From Adiantum capillus-veneris (lineage: Eukaryota > Streptophyta > Polypodiopsida > Polypodiales > Pteridaceae), in the NCBI GenBank assembly GCA_014529385.2, contig CM043959.1:53803253-53867252 (forward strand): a stretch of 64,000 nt of DNA, given 5' to 3'. Positions 57,143 to 64,000 of the stretch are shown piece after piece. The notes beneath the pieces were generated by a model that saw only the letters and a list, made by a program, of their open reading frames with translations, did no database searches and was not told the origin of the DNA. The translations under genes were made by a program, and so were the position numbers. Position 1 is the first letter of the stretch, and each line of letters begins with the position of its first letter.

Positions 57143-60100
57143 TCAAGGCTGCATCAGCACCCGTGAACCTCCAAGTGCTTGGACTAACTCCAATTTTGTT
57201 AGAGCAGCCTGATGCATGAACTCATGAGCATGAGGGTCAAGGCCAAGTACTTGCAAAAATATGAAGTAAATGTGCTTACATGGCATATACACAAGGTGCT
57301 TGCTTTCTCGGTTTTGAAAGTCCTCACAAGTACATCTAGGAAAATCTGACATTGTCACAGAGTATGTCACTCCCTTTGCAATTGACCCCACAGTCTTAAC
57401 ATAGAAAACATGTGTTTCATTGCAAACCACAATGACCTCTCGCACCAACTCTGCTGCCATGGTTCTACCCACTTCAATCTTGCCATGAAACTCCTTTGTT
57501 AATCGTGACCTCCATTTCACAATCTTTCCATCTTTAAATTTGGGACGGATGCTGCTAGCAACTCTTTGGTTCAATGGAACTGTTTCATGCATTCTTGTTG
57601 CTGATGTCACTACTGCTTGCAAAACAAAACCATTGGCTTGCAATTGTGTTACCTCTTGAGGTTGCAAATTTGTGCCCTCTGCAACCACCCAAACATCGGG
57701 AGTTGGACCTGGCGGCCCTTCAACTATGCTGTGAACCTTCCAGGTGTGCATGTTATTGGAGTTACAAAACCAAATGAACCCTTCCACAAGGCCTCCCTGT
57801 TGTGAACCCGATGGAGGATATTTTCTGCGACCCCAAAAACAAGGAGCTAGCACCCCTATTTTGGCATCCATTGAACAATCATTAATGAACCACCCACATC
57901 GGTCTCCATCTTTTGACACCACACCAAAACAAGTCATCTTTCGCCCAGGTTCTGTTCTACGTATTTCCCAAACTGACTTTGCTACGTTTACTTCGGGATA
58001 TGGGACATCCGTTGGAGTTTTTTTTTTTTGCTGAAGCCCACCAATTGAAGTTGTCATTGTAACATACTCTGGCCTGTGGCTATCCTCCTCCAAGACAATA
58101 TTTGCATCAGCAAAAATTGGCCTCTTTTTTCTAATACTCTTTTCTTGGAGTATATTTCTATTCATTTCAGGACTATTGACACCCATTTCATGCATTGAAG
58201 AATGTGTGAGGTCAACTAGTTTCTTTCCTGCTGCCACTGAAGCAGATGAAGATTGGTTCATGAAGCGATCTACCAAATCTTTAATGCCGAGACCGGTGGA
58301 GCTACCAACACCTTTCAAATAGGCATTATATTTCACACTTTGAAGCACCACTAAAGCCATATATGCACATGCTGCCTCATACAAACTTATGTGATCCTTA
58401 TAACCAACAGAGGCACGCATACTAGCATGTTTTGACTCAGACAAGTTTGTATTAGGGACAAATATTCCTGCAGCATCTTGTGATACAAATCTTTCTCCCC
58501 AATGAGGCACTCGTACATCCCACCAAGCTAGCCATGTCTCCAATGAAGCAATCTCCCCTTCAATGGCCATTCCTGTTTTCCAAAATCTTCTAAGCTCTCC
58601 CTTACAATGCTCAGCCGCATTCTCTGTAGGTGCAGTTCTCCACTTGTGGCACAAAATCTTGTGCTCCTCTTGAAATGCGGAACGGATGCACTTGCTAGTA
58701 TGTCGAACCATACTTTGCTCCCAATGAAACAAACATGATCTCTCTTTGTTTGGAATAGACCTCTTTGCTCCTCCAAAATAAACAGTACGCACAGCAATCC
58801 AATTGGCACTTGCTTCATTTGCCATAAATCCCCGAAACTCTGGCTTATCAAAACCCTGTTCCTTAACCACATTGTTCAACATTTTCCAAAATTCAATCTG
58901 AGCATGTTTATTTTCCACGCTAAACTCAGCAGTTGCAATGGTGAGCAGCTCTCGTACGTAAGGGTCATAGACATGCGCTGACATAGTCGGCCATCCTTGT
59001 ACACGGTGAACATGATCAAAGTGCACCCACATTTGCTCTAAATTACCTCCAGGGCGCATCCGATTCACCAAATCAACTCCACTGCCCGGTCCCTTAATTG
59101 ACATTTTAAATACATGAGGTTGTACCTTATCACCCAATTGGCCTGGGAAAAGGATACTATGGATGAAAGGATACCTGCACTTGCTTTTCAAGTCAAGCAC
59201 TGCCTCAAGACCCTTTGAAGTGATATTCTTTGATCTTTTTGCAGACTCCAAACTTCGTTCCACTCTCCTTTTATTTGACAGGGGAGTCATACTGTCAAGG
59301 AATTCAGCAAATTCCAGATCTTCAATCATAGCACTTGCAGTTGAACCTACTCCAGTAAGCTTTTCCATGATAAGGTCATGAGTGGTGGCCCGCTCCAATT
59401 GTTTCGCAGTCACCAAAGGGTCCCGACTTGCACGATCAAACAACATTTCATCTATGTGACTTTCAACCATCCGACTCCTCCCTTCTGCACATGGATGATT
59501 ATGTTCTCCAAGATGCAAAGCACACCTAGTACAATTATGCTTATCTCTAGGCAAACAATAGTAAATAACTGCAGGACATGTAGAAACACATTTTGGAATT
59601 TGTCCACAATGAGTGCATACTAGTGTGCCATACTGAGAAGAGATCAATCCTTTAGGACTAGATTTAACAAGCCGGCCTCTCCATTGAGACTCATTGAACA
59701 TATTTGAGCGCAAATAAAATGGACAATCTATGTTGATGCAACGCAAATGCCCAGAACATCTACTAAATCTGACAACGCCATTAAAACTATCATTGCTACA
59801 AGTGACATACTCCGTCCACATGTGACTATCATGTCTTTGCTCCATACCACTCATACCTGAAGAATTACCAGCTGGCGGTAATTCAAAAGCAATATACCCA
59901 TCATAATGAGTTGGGAGCTCATCAATACAAACCACTTTCTTGGCTTGATGGAGGGCAATATATAAATTGCTTTGCAATGGCATGCACTTACTCATGTCAA
60001 TCACACTTACGTTGATCTCTGAGAGAGGTACTTTCTTGTCTTTCTTGTCTTGAGAAACTCTGCCAATGCCTGCATCAATCTGATCCTCACTTCTCATATC

Positions 60101-60343
60101 CACCTTGTAGAACTGATGCTGCTCATGATCAAGCATAAAAGTTTGTTCACCATCTGATGATATAGTAGCTTCTACCTTTACTTGCGGTCCAGATAATGTT
60201 AATGGACGAAGACCGAAATTAGCATCAGGAAGCTCAAAATGTTCTTGCAAAGAAGCAACTGTCAAAGAATAAATTCTGGTATCAAACATAAGCACTAACT
60301 TCTGTCCACGCCCTGGACCAAAAACTGTAATGCATCTCCCCAT
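57143..60343 (-). CDS. Mutator-like transposase with SWIM zinc finger (1066 aa)
   Basis: A single uninterrupted frame from ATG 60343. Order: N-terminal region of about 150 residues; Cys/His-rich zinc-binding region (about 170-285) including CTHCGQIPKCVSTCP and CTRCALHLGEHNHPC; a predicted RNase H-like core with WVHFDHVHRVQGWP (about 440), FRGFMANEASANW (about 505), SCLFHWEQSM and NLSESKHASMRA (about 635); a C-terminal basic region; and a SWIM finger CTCEDF...MPCKHIYFIF (about 1000-1025). FLYWCH/GCM-like plus SWIM organisation fits Mutator-like element transposases. In relatives as I recall them the second motif reads FMAD, so FMAN may have lost a catalytic Asp. The open frame suggests recent origin. 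No terminal inverted repeats were identified. Confidence 0.7.
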   Translation of the reverse strand: MGRCITVFGPGRGQKLVLMFDTRIYSLTVASLQEHFELPDANFGLRPLTLSGPQVKVEATISSDGEQTFMLDHEQHQFYKVDMRSEDQIDAGIGRVSQDKKDKKVPLSEINVSVIDMSKCMPLQSNLYIALHQAKKVVCIDELPTHYDGYIAFELPPAGNSSGMSGMEQRHDSHMWTEYVTCSNDSFNGVVRFSRCSGHLRCINIDCPFYLRSNMFNESQWRGRLVKSSPKGLISSQYGTLVCTHCGQIPKCVSTCPAVIYYCLPRDKHNCTRCALHLGEHNHPCAEGRSRMVESHIDEMLFDRASRDPLVTAKQLERATTHDLIMEKLTGVGSTASAMIEDLEFAEFLDSMTPLSNKRRVERSLESAKRSKNITSKGLEAVLDLKSKCRYPFIHSILFPGQLGDKVQPHVFKMSIKGPGSGVDLVNRMRPGGNLEQMWVHFDHVHRVQGWPTMSAHVYDPYVRELLTIATAEFSVENKHAQIEFWKMLNNVVKEQGFDKPEFRGFMANEASANWIAVRTVYFGGAKRSIPNKERSCLFHWEQSMVRHTSKCIRSAFQEEHKILCHKWRTAPTENAAEHCKGELRRFWKTGMAIEGEIASLETWLAWWDVRVPHWGERFVSQDAAGIFVPNTNLSESKHASMRASVGYKDHISLYEAACAYMALVVLQSVKYNAYLKGVGSSTGLGIKDLVDRFMNQSSSASVAAGKKLVDLTHSSMHEMGVNSPEMNRNILQEKSIRKKRPIFADANIVLEEDSHRPEYVTMTTSIGGLQQKKKTPTDVPYPEVNVAKSVWEIRRTEPGRKMTCFGVVSKDGDRCGWFINDCSMDAKIGVLAPCFWGRRKYPPSGSQQGGLVEGFIWFCNSNNMHTWKVHSIVEGPPGPTPDVWVVAEGTNLQPQEVTQLQANGFVLQAVVTSATRMHETVPLNQRVASSIRPKFKDGKIVKWRSRLTKEFHGKIEVGRTMAAELVREVIVVCNETHVFYVKTVGSIAKGVTYSVTMSDFPRCTCEDFQNRESKHLVYMPCKHIYFIFLQVLGLDPHAHEFMHQAALTKLELVQALGGSRVLMQP

Positions 60344-60678
60344 GTGTTAATAGTGTGCTGAGCAGAAGGTTGCCAATATTAGAAAGCAGTGGCATGGTTT
60401 TAATTGATACAATGGGTCCCTCTTAAAATAGACTGATGTGCTTAAAATCCTATTCATAACCGCAAGCGGCCAAGAGGATTGCATGTTCGTGTTCTCAGGA
60501 ATAACAATCATAGCTTTATAAAATATATTATAATAAAAATAATTCACTTTGAGTTTTAAGATTTTCAGTGAATCGTGCATAGTAATGACAAGCGAATTTC
60601 ACCTACCCTCGTCAATATCCCATGCACAAACCCCAAATACCCTCTCCAACCAAATTTTAGAATGTTTGCACAATGTTG

Positions 60679-60797
60679 AGCTACGGCATGGTCACGCGAG
60701 GCTTAGTCAAAACCAAGGCCTGACAGTCTCTGACAAGAGCTTAGATATGGTCGGCACAAATAACCGAAAACTAAGCCTCGTGTGACCATAGCCTAAT
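60679..60797. mobile_element. Small MITE (about 119 bp)
   Basis: CTACGGCATGGTCACGCGAG and CTTAGT at the left mirror ACTAAGCCTCGTGTGACCAT and AGCC at the right (60770-60793), about 26-bp arms with a few mismatches, enclosing about 60 bp. Noncoding. Confidence 0.65.
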
Positions 60798-61398
60798 GGC
60801 CATTCTCTTTTGGGGTGGCAGATTGGTTGTTGCATCTAGTGCTAAAACCAGCACGTTGTTGGTCAGGGAAGATTGACCGCCCATTGTCATGTCCATGCCG
60901 AAAACTGCGCCACCACTAATGACTTGTTACGGGCGTTGCCCACCTCAGCACACGCGTGAGGTGCCCAATCTGGAGCACCCTGTGTGTAGTGCTCGAAAAA
61001 AACTTTTTTCCAAAACTTGGCAAACCTACATATGTGAAACAACATAGGTAAATTGAAAAAATTTGAAGGCTTTTACACCGAATTACACTAAATTTTTCAA
61101 AATTGTGTAGGTGTTTTCACCTTTAGATATAAAATTAAGAAGAAAATTTCAAAATTTGTAGGTGGGATTACACTAAACCTAGGTTTTTTTTTAGCACTGC
61201 CTGTGTGTAAACATACTTACATTGAAACAATGTTCGAAAAAAATGATTTTCACAAACAAATCTGAATGAATTTTACAATACTAGTTAGTATTTTTATAAA
61301 ATTACACTATTTTCCGTGTATATTAAGCGGACACTTTTCCCGAACACTATTTTCCGTGTATATTAAATTGGTCATTGAAAAGCTCTAAGTAAAAATGA
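60798..61398. other. Intergenic DNA, no gene recognised
   Basis: No coding features. A GTGTATATTAA-containing word (TTTTCCGTGTATATTAA) occurs twice at about 61310 and 61345. Confidence 0.35.
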
Positions 61399-61540
61399 AA
61401 AGCTACCAAGTTAATAAAATAAAAAAAGCTTGTGAAGCTATCGTTATGAAAAGAGGGCAATTGAGCTAAGTTATGAAAAGCTACCAAGTTAATAAAATAA
61501 AAAAAGCTTATGCGTTAGTTTGTGAAGCTACCTTAAAGCT
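61399..61540. repeat. Short tandem duplication
   Basis: GAAAAGCTACCAAGTTAATA and the following AAATAAAAAAAGCTT occur at 61399 and about 61474, each continuing to TTGTGAAGCTA. AAAGCTTTTCTTAACCTT-type words repeat to about 61670. Confidence 0.7.
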
Positions 61541-62051
61541 TTTCTTAACCTTAAAGGCTATTTTAAAGCTTTTCTTAACCTTGAAGCTTTTTATAACACA
61601 CAAAGGCTTTTCATAACATTGTGCTTGAAGCTTTTTTTAACCTTAAAGGCTATTCATAAAGGCTTTACAGCCTGCGTTTTTTCAATAACCTATTCATAAA
61701 GGCTGTACATGTAAAAACCTATTCATAAAGACTTTAGAGCCTGTCTTCGGTTACCTGCTGCATCCATGTCTACAATTTTCCACGCCACTAGCATTGACAG
61801 CTTGCGCTAATCTCATGGACACCTTGCGCTTCAGCCTCAGAGACCTTGTCTCTTGCGTCTCTTGCGCTACTTCCCTCTGAGGCAATCCTTCTCTGCAGCA
61901 AGAGTAAATCTCCTTCAAATCTTGCTCTGCAATCCTTTTGCGCAGCATTCATTCTCCTTCAAATCTTGCCTTCAAGACTCAATCTCTACAGCATGTCTTA
62001 ATCGCTAAGGAAACCCTAAACGCCAAGCTCGGAGTTCGAATACAAATCGCC

Positions 62052-63915
62052 ATGGGGAGAAGAGAGTCTTCCTCGGCTCGAAAGCCTCCTGCCAGGTACC
62101 TTTGTAAACTACCTGTAGCCATCCACGCCGGCGTGGATGGCTACAGGTAGTTTTTTTTTTCAATGTTTAAGATTAAGTTTTGTAAGGCTACTAGTTTAAA
62201 TTTAAAAATTTTGACCCTTTTAAAGAATACAGAAAGCTTTTGTATAGCTTTCTGTGGATTATAGAAGAGTAAACTAAACTACAGCAGAGAAAGATTCTTA
62301 GCCTAAACTCTTGGATTTACCTATCGATAAGCTCTCTCTGGACATTTGCAGAGTTGAATAGCTTCTCCAAGAACTGTCTGTAGCCATCCACGCCGACGTG
62401 GATGGCTAGAAGGAGTTTCTTGGGACAATTTTTGTGATTTATGGTGTCTCATAGCCTCTGTTAGAACTGTTTGTAGCCATCCACGCCGGCGTGGATGGCT
62501 ACAAGGAATTTTTGAATATGAGAATTTTCATCTATAGATAAGCTTTCTATAGAAATTTTCAGAGTTTCATAGCTTCTGTTAGAATTGTTTGTAGCCATCC
62601 ACGCCGGGGTAGATGGCTAGAAGGAATTTTTGAGTTTGTGAATTTTTATATAAATAAACTCTCTCTGGAGATTTGCACAGTTACCTAGCTTCTGTTAGAA
62701 CTGTCTGTAGCCATCCACGCCGACGTGGATGGCTAGAAGGAGTTTCTTGGGACAATTTTTTTTTGCAGGGATTCATTCTTAGAAAGCTCCCTCAAGCCAT
62801 CAATGCCGACATGGATGGATAGAAGGAATTTCTCAAGCTGAAATTTTATAGTTGGGCATGCCTTTTTTAAATATGTTAGCTCCCTCTTGTGATCAACGCC
62901 GACTTGGATGCTTTGATGGATGATCAATAAATAAATTTTTTGATGTTTTTAATCGCCTCTAGGCATCCGCGTCGGCATGGACTCCTAGAGGCAGTTTCAA
63001 TGAAGTAAATAAAGTGGTTTTTGTTGTGTCTTGCAAGTCCTTCAATACGTGGATGAGGTCGTAGAGGGAGACGACTTTCTTCAACTCAAGCTTCCAGTAT
63101 CTTAGAGAGCAGTGATCAAATAAGTGCAGTATCTGTCACAGATATGACAGAAGGTTTGGAGACACAGGAAGAGGAGATGCAAAGTCAAGATTTGGGGCTT
63201 GGCTCCATAAATGAAGTTGATGAATCTCTTGCCCCACAAGAGGCATGTTTACAAATAGTGCCTTATGTTGTAAGAGATGAAGTAGCAGTAGATACAAAGA
63301 CAGGGGATGAACACAAGCTTTACATGCATAGAGGACAAGATATTCTTCAATGTACTCGCATGTTTAGCTGTTTTGATTGTTTACCAATTCCTTTATGTCG
63401 ATTGATCCCCTATGCAAGGGTGAGAGGCTTAAGAGATGATGTTAGTGGATTGAAATCTGCTTTTGCAAAGGAGGGCTACATGCAAGAAAAAGGAGATTTT
63501 ATTGTTTCAATTTGGAATTGCAAGAAGGAGGAAGCTTATGTTACAGGTATTTCATTTCTCTACTTTGATCTTTCCTACTGTGTTTTTTGTCGTTCTCATA
63601 AATAGTAGTTGAGTATGCTTTTCTGTCTATGCTTATCTATTTTGCAGAGGACCTTCTTACTTCATGGGACCCAATATGGGTTGATATACATAAAGAGTTT
63701 GAAATTGAGCTTTCTAAAAGACCAAATCTTCAAGTTCTCTCTAATAAAATGTTCTATATTTGGGAGGGTAATCATAGAACGGTAGCTTGGACGGCTGCTA
63801 TTAAAGAGAGATTCTCCACTGATGGAGAAAAGCATTGTAGTGTGCTTTGTACAGTTATTGATCCTACACGAGTGCCAGAGATAGCTCTTCTTAGTAGCTT
63901 GCAAAGAATGAATTT
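62052..63915 (+). CDS. Spliced gene with GNHR (possibly ParB/Srx-like) protein, 3' end outside window
   Basis: Predicted exons 62052-62095, 63065-63546 and 63648-63915, continuing beyond a GTAAGT donor at 63916. Phases agree: exon 1 ends ...PPA plus AG, and exon 2 supplies A (R), then GRRLSSTQASS; exon 2 ends ACA-G and exon 3 continues AG-GAC (T-E-D). The protein begins MGRRESSSARKPPA, has an acidic Gln-rich region, and a conserved-looking part with LIPYARVRGLRDDVSGLKSA, LQVLSNKMFYIWEGNHRTVAW and VIDPTRVPEIALLSSLQRMN. EGNHR-TVAW recalls the GxxR phosphate-binding box of ParB/sulfiredoxin-like folds; this is inference. No break was seen. Intron 1 (62096-63064) holds a palindrome array. The intron 1 acceptor (GTCGTAG) was chosen by phase and is less certain. 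Confidence 0.6.
62106..62992. repeat. Array of eight palindromic units in intron 1
   Basis: Palindromes at 62106-62153 (perfect, 48 bp, no spacer), 62381-62408, 62471-62504 (perfect, 34 bp), 62591-62620, 62708-62735, 62795-62822, about 62891-62918 and 62955-62992. The core is GTAGCCATCCACGCC/GGCGTGGATGGCTAC; symmetry declines to the right. Between units, words such as TTCTGTTAGAACTGT recur, so the whole unit of about 90-120 bp was duplicated. Each unit is preceded by a TCTNTAGATAAGCTTTC/CTCTCTGGA-like word in several cases. Confidence 0.85.
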
Positions 63916-64000
63916 GTAAGTTTTATGACCTTCTATATATTTTAGCACAAAATGTCTATGTTATGTTTCTGACTTTGTATGTATTGTATATGAACTTGGA

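Noticed and set aside
62106-62992. CRISPR array
   Set aside because: The units are palindromes with variable, themselves repeated spacers in a plant intron, and no cas genes are present.

Overview
The window looks like nuclear DNA of a land plant. It carries a spliced STP-type monosaccharide/H+ symporter gene, plant-type LTR retrotransposons (Tat-like Ty3, chromovirus, copia), hAT and Mutator-like transposase genes, many MITE-like foldbacks and long (GA)n/(GT)n arrays. The repeat density and the atypical retroelement and transposase families suggest a large seed-free plant genome (fern, lycophyte or moss) more than an angiosperm. That placement is inference; no marker in the window decides it.

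Layout. 1-1783: no gene seen. 1784-10388: a decayed hAT transposase gene split by a Tat-like Ty3 element, with a 1.4-kb 'hAT fragment + LTR' block present twice (2191-3578 and 7600-8986). 10595-12539 (minus): a decayed protein kinase/RING-like gene. 12553-16021: a 5'-truncated copia element with its 3' LTR. 16716-25614: a recent chromovirus on the minus strand (1588-bp LTRs, PBS, PPT, target duplication, chromodomain) whose long ORF is broken only by four in-frame stops; it sits inside an older array of TTCTAGAA palindromes. 25957-28449: two tandem duplications and decayed ORF remnants. 28990-31640: simple repeats, an LTR-like remnant between inverted repeats and a MITE.

31696-34761 (plus) is the one clearly intact host gene: five coding exons encoding a 522-residue STP sugar transporter, starting with a 7-nt coding exon. 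Its intron 2 holds a duplicated copy of the exon-3 acceptor and its intron 4 holds a MITE. Downstream lie a 67-bp-arm hairpin (35141-35297) and a CACTA-ended MITE (36570-36812). 38171-46696 is an 8.5-kb composite: two direct repeats of about 2.3 kb enclose a minus-strand Gag-like ORF and a reverse transcriptase of unusual, Penelope-like type.

46860-60343 is dominated by DNA-transposon material: an unrecognised plus-strand gene with a coding minisatellite, a 1.34-kb TTAA-flanked element with piggyBac/Kolobok-style ends, two tracts rich in a GGTACT/AGTACC word on opposite strands, an inverted fragment of the chromovirus LTR, a decayed gene with an HGKGEHDGA motif, and an uninterrupted 1066-aa Mutator-like/SWIM transposase ORF. 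62052-63915 is the 5' part of a spliced gene for a protein with a GNHR motif (possibly ParB/sulfiredoxin-like). Its first intron carries an array of eight palindromes, the first a perfect 48-bp inverted repeat.

All element classes and gene families were assigned by reading motifs. Exon boundaries come from GT/AG signals and phase; nothing was tested against transcripts or databases.
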